Source: Ascochyta rabiei
Lineage: Eukaryota > Ascomycota > Dothideomycetes > Pleosporales > Didymellaceae
NCBI RefSeq assembly: GCF_004011695.2
Contig: NC_082422.1
Span: 434,001 to 498,000, forward strand
Direction of reading: 5' to 3'
DNA length: 64,000 nucleotides
Of this stretch, positions 43,737 through 55,762 are shown one piece after another. The translations under genes were made by a program, and so were the position numbers. The notes beneath the pieces are model-generated. The model worked only from the letters and a program-made list of their open reading frames with translations. It did not search any database and was not told the DNA's origin. The first letter of the stretch is position 1, and each line of letters begins with the position of its first letter.

Positions 43737-44559
43737 TCAGAGGATCAGGAGCAATACCAGAAGGAGGATCAGGACAAAGATGAGAACTGCGATGCAGCAG
43801 CTCGACCACTTATCTTCGAGAACAACATTAGCAGTGGTATATATATATATGTGTGGAAGCACCTACCCTCGTTCTTCCTGATGATGAAGCCGACTTTCTT
43901 CATACCGGTCTGCAGCTTGCCGCCAACCCTGTCGGCCACTGTGTCGACGTCGTTGAGCATCTCGCCCTGCTCTTCCAGCTCGCGGCCCATGTCATCGGCT
44001 TGCATGCGCAGGTTGCCGACGGTACGGAAAACGCCGTCAAGTGCTTCATCCTGCTCATTCATGATCTGCATCTGTTGCTCTTGCTCGAACTGCGCGTAGT
44101 TGTCTTCGTCTTCCTCAAAGGAATCAGGGTCTGGCAGCATGTTGCCCTTCTTCTGCGCATCTTGCACCGTCTGCTGCAGCGCCTTGTGCATATTCTCGAT
44201 CTCGTCGCCGACCTCCTTGACTAGTCTTCTGCGGCGCTCCACCTCGTCAATCTCAAGTCCGAACTTGTAGGGGTCATGTTCGACGGCTTTGACACTTTCG
44301 ACGAGGTCTTCGAGATCTTGGCTGAGGTCCTGGAGTGTCTGTTCAAGCTCGTTGCGAGCTTCACGGAGCTCTGGACTGTTTGCTGATGACGCCGAGGATC
44401 GTATGCGAAGGTAGGATTTGAAAAGCGGGCGCGATGTATTGAGGGCTGATAGTACGTCTCTGTGACATGTGTCAATGGAGCTGCTTGCCTTCATTGTGGC
44501 GGAGATGCTTACGCCTGGACCTGCAGAAAAGGGTCCTCGTCACGGGTCGAAGACATCAT
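43737..44559 (-). CDS. tlg1: Tlg1 / syntaxin-6-type Qc-SNARE
   Basis: This tail-anchored SNARE acts in traffic at the trans-Golgi and endosomes. The structure is complement(join(43737..43813, 43867..44459, 44513..44559)), encoding 238 aa with two 53-bp introns. The N-terminus (DPFLQVQADVLSALNTSRPLF) and the helices to RRRLVKEVGDEIENMH form the syntaxin-6 N-terminal three-helix domain. The SNARE motif runs from IMNEQDEALDGVFRTVGNLR to KVGFIIRKNE, with the zero-layer glutamine in ELEEQGEML. The last exon encodes DKWSSCCIA and the membrane anchor VLIFVLILLLVLLLIL ending at the stop. Two adjacent cysteines before the anchor could be palmitoylated. The last intron contains a short TA microsatellite (43839-43851). 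Confidence 0.94.
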
Positions 44560-44851
44560 TGTGAGGATGGACTAAGCTCAATCGCTGGAACGCTGCACGT
44601 ATAGCACGAAGACAAGCAATGACGTTGGGGTGTTCAAGCTGCGGCGGCGCTCGGGGGTGTTGAAGACGCGCCGCAGCATCTAGGTACCCCAGAGCCACAA
44701 CTGAGCGCTAGCACGGCACAGACCACCCACCGTCGAAAAACCGCACAAGTCAGGAATAGAAACACCACAATCACTGCCATGCAGTTGGTGGCACACGACC
44801 TCCAAGAACAAGCTAGACCGGACTTTCCAGAAAGGGGGTACGGCTAAGACT

Positions 44852-47017
44852 ATGGGTCCTGAGCAGCCTCTCCCACTTCCGGCCGAGTTCGACAATGTCG
44901 ACGAATATGTTGAATCACTGTTAAAGTTCAGCACTTCCTCATGGCTTCTTCAGACTCTGTGTGGAGGTGTCCACGTCCTAGATTTCTACACACGCACGCC
45001 TGATCTATACTCAACTATTCTACCAGAATCTTGGAGAGATTGGTTCAAGACCCGAGATATCATGGACGTCCTTGACTTGCTCATGCGAGAGGATTTGAGC
45101 CAATTCAACCATGGAACACCTAACTGGCGAGATGGCCCAAACCCCCCTGAAGATCTCCTGCGGTACATTAAAGATGTTCGAAGACATCTGCTGGCACGCG
45201 AGTTTCCTCGACCAGGCTCCGAATCACGGCCCGAGAAAGCATCGTTAGCACGGCATATCACCATGGGCATGAAAGTCAAGAAAGTGCACGAAGTTGACAA
45301 CTTTGCACGCTACCTTGACAGGTTGACTTCAGAAGTCGCCTCCTCTGGCAAAGAGCCCATCACGCATCTTGTAGACTTTGGTTCTGGACAGAATTATCTT
45401 GGCCGCGCGCTCGCTGCCCAACCTTACTCCAAGCACATTGTTGCTGTTGAGAGTAGACCACACAATATCGAAGGCGCGAAAAACATGGATGTCCTTGCCA
45501 AACTAGTGGAAAAGCCTCTTGTGATGAGGAACAAGAAGGAGTATCGAGCATTGACAGGCAAGGGAAAGAAGAAGAAGAAAACCAACGACCCCCAAGTCAT
45601 CGGTTCTTCAGATACCAACAAAAAGGACTCGGCCTTAGAAAAAGATCATGCCAATAGCCTGGAGCCGAATGTCATTGAAGTTCCTTCAATACCTGTCGCT
45701 GTTAGAGAAGTATCATCTTTGCCTACACAGACTGCGGGTGGTGCAGAATGCGATGACGATGGCTGCACTGTCGAGCACGCGCCGCCGCCAGGACAGAAGA
45801 AAACTTCAGATGTTGAAGTTGTGCACAACGACTCCAAGGGTAGCTTTGTTAAGGCTTCGAAGGCCAACACGACCAACCTTCAGATATACTCAGAGGGCCA
45901 TGGTAGTGTACAGTATGTGGAGCACATCATCCAGGATGGCGACCTCCGCCCCGTCATCGACCAAGTTCTCGACCCCTCGCACATACCAGAAGACAAAGTC
46001 ACCACTACTTCCGCAACTACCGAAGTGCCATCAGACCTCACGACAGTGCCGAAACCAAAGAATGTCAATGCCATGGTCATGTCGTTGCATTCGTGTGGAA
46101 ACCTTGTGCATTACGGGCTCCGCTCTCTCCTCCTCAGTCCAAACATCTCGTCAGTGGCCATGGTAGGCTGCTGTTACAATCTCCTAACCGAACGTCTCGG
46201 CCCTCCCACATACAAACTCCCCACCTTGCGTCCAAACCACCCACGTCTCGAGGCTACAGCAAACGCGTTCGATCCCCAGGGTTTCCCTATGTCTGAGAAG
46301 CTCGTCAACTACCCTATTTCCAGGCCCCCGCAGCTCGACGCTTCATCCCCCGATGCATCTTTCGAGCCTTCCGGCGCCAAAGGTCTCCGCCTCAACATCA
46401 CCGCACGCATGATGGCTGTGCAAGCGCCCTTCAACTGGGGCCGTGCAGACAGCGAGACCTTCTTCAGCCGGCACTTCTTCCGTGCGCTGCTCCAACGGAT
46501 TTTCCTTGACCGCGGCATCGTATCTGCGCCCGTAGATGCATCCAACTTCCCCGGCCCTGTCTCGGCGAACGGGCACACGAGCCACGTCAACTGGACACCG
46601 CCGAACGGGCGCGGACCGGGCCTGAGCTCAGACGGCACTTCGACTCCGCTGACGATTGGCACGCTGCGAAAGTTCGCATACGGCGATTTCGTTAGCTATG
46701 TCCGGGCCGCCGAGGCTAAGCTCGTAGCTCCAAACTCGTTTTGCGAGGTGGATCCCGAGTTTATCAAAGGGAAGATGGAGGGCTTGACGGACGATGACAT
46801 TCGAGACTATGAGGTGCGCTATGCAGAGCGCAAGAAGGAGCTGAGTGTCATGTGGAGCTTGATGGCGTTCAGCGCGGGCGTGGTCGAGGCTGTCATTGTG
46901 ACAGATCGATGGCTGTGGTTGAAGGAGCAGGACGAAGTCGAGCACGCATGGGTAGAGCCCGTGTTCGAGTACAAGCAGAGTCCGAGGAATCTTGTTGTCG
47001 TTGGCATTAAGAAGTAG
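44852..47017 (+). CDS. METTL25/RRNAD1-like methyltransferase, 721 aa
   Basis: This intronless gene starts at ATG 44852. The N-terminus is helical (FDNVDEYVESLLKFSTSSWLLQTL, then YSTILPESWRDWF). SAM motif I is HLVDFGSGQNYLGRALAA, followed by VAVESRPHNIEGAKNMD. A low-complexity insert of about 190 residues comes next (GKGKKKKKTNDPQ to VPSDLTTVPKPKN), rich in Lys then acidic. The second half resumes with MSLHSCGNLVHYGLRSL and VAMVGCCYNLLTERLG, hallmarks of the Methyltransf_32 family (METTL25, RRNAD1). The C-terminal helical domain includes WSLMAFSAGVVEAVIVTDRW. The substrate is unknown in fungi. It is divergent from the SNARE gene (292 bp between ATGs). Confidence 0.92.
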   Translation: MGPEQPLPLPAEFDNVDEYVESLLKFSTSSWLLQTLCGGVHVLDFYTRTPDLYSTILPESWRDWFKTRDIMDVLDLLMREDLSQFNHGTPNWRDGPNPPEDLLRYIKDVRRHLLAREFPRPGSESRPEKASLARHITMGMKVKKVHEVDNFARYLDRLTSEVASSGKEPITHLVDFGSGQNYLGRALAAQPYSKHIVAVESRPHNIEGAKNMDVLAKLVEKPLVMRNKKEYRALTGKGKKKKKTNDPQVIGSSDTNKKDSALEKDHANSLEPNVIEVPSIPVAVREVSSLPTQTAGGAECDDDGCTVEHAPPPGQKKTSDVEVVHNDSKGSFVKASKANTTNLQIYSEGHGSVQYVEHIIQDGDLRPVIDQVLDPSHIPEDKVTTTSATTEVPSDLTTVPKPKNVNAMVMSLHSCGNLVHYGLRSLLLSPNISSVAMVGCCYNLLTERLGPPTYKLPTLRPNHPRLEATANAFDPQGFPMSEKLVNYPISRPPQLDASSPDASFEPSGAKGLRLNITARMMAVQAPFNWGRADSETFFSRHFFRALLQRIFLDRGIVSAPVDASNFPGPVSANGHTSHVNWTPPNGRGPGLSSDGTSTPLTIGTLRKFAYGDFVSYVRAAEAKLVAPNSFCEVDPEFIKGKMEGLTDDDIRDYEVRYAERKKELSVMWSLMAFSAGVVEAVIVTDRWLWLKEQDEVEHAWVEPVFEYKQSPRNLVVVGIKK

Positions 47018-47756
47018 ATGATAGCGGCGGCGACGCGAACACCCCTTTATTGCTAGAATCCAGATTCTGAGCTCGGGTTCGTCAAAACTCATGTAATGCT
47101 CCAGCATGTTCGCTCTGAGTAGACTTTGTTTGTGCCATCCCACATGTGCAAGGTGCCACTGCGCGCATGGTGTCACTTCAAGTACCTCCAGCAACACACG
47201 CTCTCTACTATTTAATTCGCGCAAACACACATCAAGGGCTGTAACCCATCACTCACGAGTTGCCATGCTTTACGTTGCGTGCAGTCAGATGAACTTTGAG
47301 AGCGAGCAATACGCGTCGCGAACTAAGACCCCTTTGCTAAAAATAGCCCTCCACCACACCACCCTCCAAACGCAACCACGAAACCCCCCCCCCCCCCCCA
47401 AAGCTCGCCACATCCCCAAGAAGAAAAGACCTCGCCATCTGGCACTCAATGACCAGGCATTTGGTTGGTACAAGCGCAGGCCACCGTCGGGCCATCCGCT
47501 TCGTACATCCGTTGTCCGACGATGCGCTCCGCTCCGTTCCGGACGCTGCTGTCGAGTCGACACGAGTAGGTACCATGCGTACTAGAAGGAGATCTGGAGA
47601 CGCCGTCTTTGCGGGGACGGGGGCGGGTAGGCTACGGTAGCGGTGCGGACGTTGCGGGTGTTGCGGGGGATCGGTGAAGCTAAATCAGACCGCAGGTGGT
47701 GTTGGATTCGGTGTTGAAATGGTGTTTGAGAAGAGCTGAGTGGACGCAGTCATGGA
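47018..47756. other. Intergenic region with C16 homopolymer
   Basis: An uninterrupted run of 16 C lies at 47384-47399. Open frames across it have no protein-like composition. No other feature was found. Confidence 0.6.
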
Positions 47757-48381
47757 TTAGTGAGCTTTTTGTGGTAGTAAGGATAGACGGAAGAAGGCAT
47801 GTGTGCATTGCTTCAAGTACGTGGTGCTGGTGGTGAGGCTCTTGTGAGATGGGTCAAAGTGGGTGGGAAGATGAGACGGTAGGTAGTTACTCCTCTCGTT
47901 CCACTCAGAGACAGCTAACGTCCATTCGATGCGTCCGTGCTTGTTGAGCCCGAAGTGTTTGATGAGCTGGTTGATGTGCTCGATGCACTCGTCGAAACTC
48001 CTGATGCTTGAGGTTGAATAGAGGACGTCTGAGGTTGGCCAGAAGAGGGTGCGGCTGAGACTTGGAAAGGCGCGAAGCGAATCGGCGTAAAAGACATACT
48101 GCTTGAGGGCGGTTGGGATCTTGGACGAGAGCGATAGATTGATGATGAGATGACAGTGATGAAAAAGGTTGCGGTTCGAAAATCTGAAGTTCGATATTGG
48201 CAGCATAGTGAAGGCCATAATATAGGCTTCCGATACAAAGCTACACATCGCTTACTTCGCGTAGAAAGCGAGCACCGACAAGAATAGAGACGAGATATGA
48301 AACCGCGTACACCAGGGCTTTTGTGATGTTGTCCGAGGGTTGTGGAAACGTGTCTGCCTTGTGCGTGAGCTCCAGGCACAT
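47757..48381 (-). CDS. Possible small multi-exon gene, structure unresolved
   Basis: An ATG at 48381 opens MCLELTHKADTFPQPSDN then ITKALVYAVSYLVSILVGARFLRE, a plausible membrane helix, up to a good GTAAGC donor. Downstream, two minus-strand frames compete. One reads QYVFYADSLRAFPSLSRTLF then SFDECIEHINQLIKHFGLNKHG and ends at 47757. The other reads MSFTPIRFAPFQVSAAPSSG then a Ser/Thr-rich tail ending at 47915. The first joins in phase if the intron ends at CTCAAG, a poor acceptor. I cannot choose between them. It may be a lineage-specific gene. Confidence 0.3.
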
Positions 48382-50431
48382 CCTATGTTTGGCTGTACCT
48401 GCGCGCTCGCACTTGACCCTGTGTCATATCATTCGTCCCATGTTCTCTCTAGGTCAACTGCGGTTTGGGCCGCTACGTCAGAGCGATTTAGGTTTTACGA
48501 AGCGGAGTAAGCATTCAGCCCTGTCCGCCTACCAAGACTTCGGTATAACATCGACATCGTAAACGAATTATGGAGCTATTGAGCGTTCACCTTGAGCTTT
48601 GCTTAGGACCTAAAACTCTTGACAAGTTTCCCCACAGTACTAACTGTTGGCGTTGAGGTACGTAGTTGAATATAGCGGTGATGTATCAGTGCTTGAAGCG
48701 AAGTTATCATAGTGGAGACTGTCGAGGTAGTGCATTGCAATTAGCTGTGACGGGTCGAAATACGCTTCGCATGTTCGACAGTGTGTGTGTGTACTGATTG
48801 ATGTGCCCTGGTCCAAGCAGTACGGCCTACGGCTCCTATTTAGTGAACAGACCCTGTACGGAAAAATCGCAGCGTTCATCATCTCGGGGGCCGCGGACGC
48901 CTGAATGACACGGGAGGATGCAGCCACTGTCGCGCACGGTGAGCTGGGCGGGAGGTACTGCAAGGGCGTAAAATAGCTCTCGAAGATTCGATCTCACCTA
49001 TTGGCAATCATGGCACTGCACAGGATATCATGTGCGGGCTGTGTAACGTTCTTCAGGAGCCAGCGAGAAACGACAACGCCAAGGCTTCCGCGGAACCCGT
49101 AGCACTCAGTCACGACTCACTGTTGAGCTCGGTAGTCTTCCGCTGCTGCGAGTCAATCACTGTCAAAGTCAGCTCGTCAATATGCGCCCTTTTTTTCTTC
49201 TCTGTTTTCTTTCTTCCCTTCAAGAATTGCACACATCGCTCCTCCTGATAAGCTTTGTCATGAGCACAGATGAGCGCAGATGAGCACAGATGAGCCGAAT
49301 CGACACTTGCCAGCACGCAGGCAGAAGCACCGGTACCGGTGGAGGCGCCGAACGCCAAGCAAGATTCGATAAGCTTCGGCGTCATGAAACCTGAGCGCAG
49401 AATCCTCGCGGCGTCCAAAGCGCAGACGGCAAACGGCAAATGAGACGCTGATACCTAGAGATGGAACGTCTGAAAATCTAGACTAATGCAGGTTGCTTAT
49501 GATTCCCCACCTTGCACCATCCAAGGTAGTCCGAGAAGAAGGAAAGAACAAGCAACACAACACACCTGAATCGGGCCTGCTCGAGTTCTTGAGGGGAGCG
49601 GGACTGGCATGACTCGAGACGATGATATCCTGACAAAGACAATGTGGGGCGTAGTGGATAGAGGATAGTGGCAGGTGAGTGGATAGTGGATAGTGGATGG
49701 TGGATGGTGGAGAGTGGTTAGTGGATCCGTGCAGCAACATCAGCCTTACACGTATGAGGACCATCGTTCCCTCCCCAAACAGGGGTTTGTTCGTGCAGAT
49801 GGCCGCCGAAGCCGTCGTAAGACCGTCTTGCTGTTTCACGCAACACACGCAACATGCTCGCGACACCTGGCGTCGTGTCTTGCGGCCACAAAGACGTCTG
49901 CGAGGCTCGACGTCACTGCCTGCTTCTGAACTGCACTTCCCGATGCGGGTAGCAGCCGCTAGAGCACGGGCCCTCGGCATCGCAGCATCGCTTCTTCGGT
50001 GCGCGTCTGTGTTGGCCAGGTGTGAGTCGATCGCCGCCCTTTCTGCTTCAATGCAAGACGGCGTCCGTCCGAAGCAGTCCGCTGAGCAAATGACAGGCTC
50101 CACTCCGCGCCGCGGGTTTGAACGTGTAGCTGAGCTGGTCATTTGCCTAGCCGCTGAGAACGACATCTTAAAATTCTCGTGTTAACCTCCCTGAGGCGTC
50201 CCGGGCCCACAATCTCTAGCCTGCGCGGAGATAAGACCCATCGCTGCCATCCCTCTCCAGTTTTTGTTATAACAACAGCCGCCCCCAGCCCACTTGCCTT
50301 CTCGGTTTGTTGTTGCTTTCTTCCCCAATACTAGTTCTTTAATCGACGTGCCGCAGTGTGGAAGCACATTTCCCCTGCACAACCCTCTCCGGTAATAGTG
50401 TCGAGGTGCGCCTTGCATCTTTGTCGACGCC
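48382..50431. other. Long upstream region of the ABC transporter
   Basis: No supported gene was found. Degenerate short repeats occur at 49264-49296 (CAGATGAGC-type units, three copies) and 49678-49726 (GTGGATAG-type units). A perfect TCCGCGGA palindrome lies at 49087-49094. Pyrimidine-rich sequence precedes the ATG at 50432. Confidence 0.55.
49087..49094. promoter_or_regulatory. TCCGCGGA palindrome (PDRE-like)
   Basis: This matches the yeast pleiotropic drug response element bound by Pdr1/Pdr3. It lies 1.34 kb upstream of a PDR-type ABC gene. In filamentous fungi the regulators differ, so this may be coincidence. Confidence 0.25.
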
Positions 50432-53400
50432 ATGGAGAACTCCAACGTGCCACTGAACCACTCAACCGCCCGTGAGGAGACCGAGGGGAAAACATACGAG
50501 TACATCCACCCGGATCGCCACCACATCAAGAGCGACAATGAAAGCGCCAGGACTGCCTCAGTCTATGGTGAGACTACACGCAACCCTGAGTACGTCAATG
50601 AGAAGGGTGCCAGCCAAGTCAAGGGCGGTATCGCCGTTCAACGGGCCGAGGCCGAGTTCGCTCAATTGTCCAAGGAGCTATCGCGCACGAGTGGCATCTC
50701 ACGCCGCATGAGCCGTGTACAGAGTCACAGCCACAAGGCCCACACTACCACCGACGTCGAAAAGGCTGTCGATGGGTCCAGCGTCTCGTCTGAAGAGGCT
50801 TTTGACCTGGAGAAGACATTGCGCGGTAACCGCGATGAGGAAGAGGCTGCAGGAATCAAGTCCAAGCGCATTGGCGTTGTGTGGGATGGTCTGACTGTTA
50901 GCGGTATTGGTGGCGTGAAGAACTATGTCAAGGTAAGGACCAGTCCTTTTTTCCAACCTGCCGAGCTGTGATAGCTGACTGCCGTTTCAGACTTTTCCTG
51001 ATTCATTCGTTTCTTTCTTCAATGTCTTCGCGACTGCTCAGAGCTTACTGGGCCTTGGCAAGAAGGGCAAGGAGTTTGATATCTTGAAGGACTTCAAGGG
51101 TGTACTCAAGCCCGGTGAGATGTGCTTGGTCCTCGGTCGTCCCGGCAGCGGTTGCACTACTTTCCTCAAGGTTATCAGTAACCAGCGATTTGGGTACACC
51201 AAAATCGACGGCAACGTTCTATACGGTCCTTTCGAGTCGCACTTCTTCGAGAAGCGGTATCGTGGTGAAGCAGTCTACTGTGAGGAAGACGAGAATCACC
51301 ACCCTACTCTTACTGTCGGCCAGACACTCGACTTCGCTCTTGAGACAAAGGTTCCTGGCAAGCGCCCAGCTGGTCTATCGCGGCAAGCCTTCAAGGAAAA
51401 GGTCATCGACATGATGCTGAAGATGTTCAACATTGAACACACCAAAAACACCGTTGTCGGTAACCCTTTCGTTCGTGGTGTATCGGGTGGCGAGCGGAAG
51501 CGTGTCTCCATCGCAGAGACCATGATCACGGGTGCATCACTCATGTCCTGGGACAACTCCACCCGTGGACTCGATGCTTCCACGGCTGTCGACTACGCAC
51601 GATCGTTACGCACGCTCACCAACATTTACAAGACAACCACGTTTGTTTCGCTTTACCAGGCTTCTGAGAATATTTACAAATGCTTTGACAAAGTCTTGGT
51701 CATTGACAGTGGACGTCAAGTTTACTTCGGTCCCGCTGACGAAGCGCGAGCCTACTTTGAGGGTCTCGGATTCCTCGAGAAGCCTCGCCAGACCACACCC
51801 GATTACCTGACGGGCTGTACCGATATATTTGAACGAGAGTACAAGGTTGGCCGAGATGAGACCAATGTCCCATCCACCCCCGAAGCTCTCGCCGAGGCGT
51901 TCAACAAGTCCGAAGTAGCCTCTCGACTAGCAACAGAGATGTCCCAGTACCACGCTTCCATGGAAGAGGAGAAGCACGTCTACGATGACTTCCAGATCGC
52001 TGTCAAGGAGGGTAAGCGTCACGCCTCGAACAAGTCGGTTTACTCGATCCCATTCCACCTTCAGGTCTGGGCTCTGGCTAAGCGGCAATTCTTGCTCAAG
52101 TGGCAGGACAAGTTCTCTCTCGTTGTTTCCTGGTTCACATCCCTTGTCGTCGCCATCATCATCGGTACTGTCTGGCTCGATCTCCCGGACACCTCTGCTG
52201 GCGCCTTCACCCGTGGTGGTGTCCTGTTCATTGCTCTTCTGTTCAACGCTTTCCAGGCCTTCTCTGAGCTCGGAAGTACTATGTTGGGTCGTCCGATTGT
52301 CAACAAGCACCGTGCATTCACCTTTCACCGACCTTCCGCCCTATGGATTGCACAAATTGGAGTGGATCTCGTTTTCGCCGCCGCTCAGATCATGGTTTTC
52401 TCCATCATTGTGTACTTCATGACAGGTCTAGCTAGAGATGCTGGTGCATTCTTCACCTTCTTCCTTATGATCACAACGGGATATCTCGCCATGACGCTGT
52501 TCTTCCGAACTGTAGGCTGTCTATGTCCTGATTTTGATGTGGCTATCCGTCTCGCCGCGGCCATCATCACCCTTTTTGTGCTGACTTCCGGATACTTGAT
52601 CCAGTGGCAGTCTGAGCAAGTCTGGTTGCGATGGATCTTCTACATCAATGCACTCGGCCTTGGCTTTGCCGCTCTGATGCTTAACGAGTTTTCTCGAGTC
52701 GACTTGACTTGCGCTGATACTTCGCTTGTTCCCTCCGGTCCAGGCTACACCGATATCAACGCTCAAGTCTGCACGCTTCCAGGTTCTGTTGCTGGCTCGT
52801 ACATCGTCCGCGGTCGTGACTACGTTTCGTCATCGTTCTCTTGGCACGTTGGTGACCTGTGGATGTACTGGGGAATCTGCGTTGCCTTGATTATTGGCTT
52901 CCTTTTTGCCAACGCTTTTCTCGGAGAGTTTGTCAAATGGGGTGCTGGAGGCCGTACTGTTACCTTCTTCGTCAAGGAAGACCAGGAATTGCAGGAGCTG
53001 AACACCAAACTCCGCGAAAAAAAGGACAGGCGTAACCGCAAGCAAGAGGGTGCAGATGACAGCTCCGAGCTTAACATCGCCTCAAAGGCCATTCTGACCT
53101 GGGAAGATCTCACATACGACGTGCCCGTTCCATCTGGCGAGCTTCGGTTGCTCAAGCACATCTATGGATACGTCAAACCTGGCCAACTCACAGCGCTCAT
53201 GGGCGCTTCAGGTGCAGGAAAGACTACGCTTCTCGACGTGCTCGCAAACCGCAAGAATATTGGTGTCATTGGTGGTGACAAGCTCATCGACGGCAAGCCT
53301 CCTGGTGTTTCCTTCCAGCGTGGAACTGCGTACGCCGAACAGCTTGACGTCCATGAACCCGCCGCAACCGTGCGAGAGGCCCTCCGGTTTTCTGCCAATC

Positions 53401-54980
53401 TCCGCCAGCCATACGAAACACCACAAGCTGAGAAGTACGCCTACGTCGAAGAAGTCATTGCTCTCTTGGAGATGGAGGACATTGCCGATGCTATCATTGG
53501 CGATCCTGAGACTGGTCTTGCTGTTGAGCAGCGCAAACGTGTGACAATCGGTGTTGAACTCGCAGCCAAGCCTGAGTTACTCCTCTTTCTTGACGAACCC
53601 ACGTCCGGTCTCGACTCTCAGAGTGCATTTAACATCGTTCGTTTCCTCCGTAAACTGGCTGCCGCCGGTCAGGCCATTTTGTGTACCATTCATCAGCCGA
53701 ACTCTGCCCTTTTCGAGAACTTCGATCGTCTCCTGCTTCTCCAGCGTGGTGGCCAGTGTGTTTACTTCGGTGACATTGGCAAGGATGCTCACGTTCTTCT
53801 CGAGTACTTCCACCGCCACGGTGCTGATTGCCCGCCCGCTGCCAACCCGGCCGAATGGATGCTTGACGCTGTAGGCGCTGGTTCTGCTCCCCGCATTGGC
53901 GACAAGGACTGGGCTGATGTCTGGACTGACTCTGAAGAATTCGCACAGGTCAAGCGTGATATCATCTCCATGAAGGAGCAGCGTCTACAGGAAGTCGGGT
54001 CTGCCGAGCCTGTCGAGCAGAAGGAGTACGCCACACCTCTGATGTTCCAAATCAAGTTGGTGAACAAGCGCATGAACCTCTCCTTCTGGCGAACACCCAA
54101 CTACGGCTTTACCCGTTTCTTCAATCACGTCATTATCGCCCTATTGACAGGTTTGATGTACTTGCAGGTTGACGACTCGCGTGCCTCGCTGCAATACCGC
54201 GTCTTCATCATCTTCCAAGTCACCGTTCTCCCGGCCCTCATTCTTGCCCAGGTCGAACCCAAGTACGCCATTGCTCGTATGATCTCCTTCCGCGAGCAGA
54301 TGTCCAAGGCGTATACGACTTTCCCCTTCGCTCTCTCCATGGTTGTCGCCGAGATGCCTTACAGCATCATTTGCTCTGTCGCCTTCTTCGTTCCCCTGTA
54401 CTACATCCCTGGCCTCAACTCTGAGTCGTCCCGCGCAGGATACCAATTCTTCATTGTTCTGGTCACCGAGATCTTCTCAGTCACCCTCGGTCAGGCCATC
54501 GCCGCACTTACTCCCTCGCCCTTCATTGCGGCTTACGTCAACCCTTTCATCGTCATCATCTTCGCCCTCTTCTGCGGTGTAACGATCCCCAAGCCCCAGA
54601 TCCCCAAATTCTGGCGCGTCTGGCTTTACGAACTCAACCCCTTTACACGTTTGATTGGTGGTATGGTCGTCACTGAACTCCACAACCTGCCCGTTAAGTG
54701 CACCTCGAGCGAATTCAATCAATTCCGTGCTCCAGACGGCCAGACTTGTGGAGAGTACATGAGCGATTTCTTCGCCAACGGCGCGCCTGGGTACCTCCTC
54801 GATGAGGCCGCCAACCTTTGCAATTACTGCGCCTACAAGGTTGGTGACGAGTTCTTCATCCCGCTCGGCTACTCGTTCGACAACAGGTGGAGAGACCTTG
54901 GCATTTTCATCGCTTTCATCTTCAGCAACTTGGCCATTTTGTTTGTGGCTGCCAAATTCCTGAACTTCAACCGTCGTTAA
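50432..54980 (+). CDS. PDR-type full-size ABC transporter (ABCG, Cdr1-like)
   Basis: This plasma-membrane efflux pump has the reversed (NBD-TMD)2 layout and is associated with azole and xenobiotic export. The structure is join(50432..50932, 50991..54980), encoding 1496 aa, with one 58-bp intron. NBD1 has the fungal-specific Walker A GRPGSGCTT (about 216-224), signature VSGGERKRVSIAE and the DNSTRGLDAST Walker-B region. Six helices follow (ALAKRQFLLKWQDKFSL onwards). NBD2 has the canonical Walker A GASGAGKTT, an altered signature LAVEQRKRVTIGVEL and FLDEPTSGLDSQSA. The second six-helix domain ends at AAKFLNFNRR. The degenerate NBD1 Walker A, with Cys for Lys, is normal in this family. Resistance cannot be inferred from sequence alone. 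Confidence 0.97.
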
Positions 54981-55762
54981 GCTTCGGCTTGCGCAAAAGT
55001 GTTCGATTCATTCAGCATCATGTAAACCGCATAGATCTCCATTGGGCGGTGTTTACAAGAAATTCACCAGCGAATCTACACACTCTAGACTAAATAATGT
55101 TTTCAATCCACATGCACTTCTCAAGTCACTACATTCACACGTCAGCATCTCTGTGAAGTTTCCACATCAATATCCCACACCATGTCTTACACACCCCGTT
55201 GGCTGCTGAATCAGGAATTCACACAATGCCCAAACGCGTCTCATACATGAGGAACAATGTCTCTGTCCAGCCTTGTACTTTGCCTTACGCGCTTATTTCA
55301 GTAGAAACTCTTCGCTCGTTACAAGACCCTCGTTCCGTGGCTCGAGACCTGGATTTACAGAAAAAACGCACTTTCTTGCTGGCTTTGCAGTGTAGATACA
55401 GCATGGCGCCCGCCGCGCACCGTAGCCAGCACGGGCAGACCGTCACGCACATCCGGCACGGGAGTTTACAGGACGTGAGTTCATTCTCCGAGATTGTCGT
55501 TCCTTTGATATCGGGGTTAGTGGGGGTTGACCATGCACTTCTATCATCCTCGCTTCCACCTTCACTTCCACCTTCACTTCCACCTTCACTTTCAAGAACC
55601 GGACCAATACCGCTTTCCTTGGCACCCGCGACAGACTCTCCAGCTCCGACACAACCTCCCGCTGCACCGAATCAACGGCCGACGGCGAACTACTTCAGAT
55701 CTTCACCGCCAGCGCTTCTATATCCGCAACTGATTGTCCCACGGCGTGTCTGCGAATGCGCC
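54981..55762. other. Intergenic region / possible 5' exon of the next gene
   Basis: An open frame continuous with the downstream gene covers 55199-55762, but its composition is not protein-like throughout. ATGs occur at 55226 and 55403. The segment from ATG 55403 (MAPAAHRSQHGQTV) to a GTGAGT donor at 55475 could be a real first exon, joined by a CAG near 55710. A CCTTCACTTCCA repeat (about three copies) lies at 55556-55592. Confidence 0.35.

Noticed and set aside
49483..50185. 227-aa minus-strand and 162-aa plus-strand frames before the ABC gene
   Set aside because: Overlapping frames on both strands with low-complexity or random composition and no splice support.
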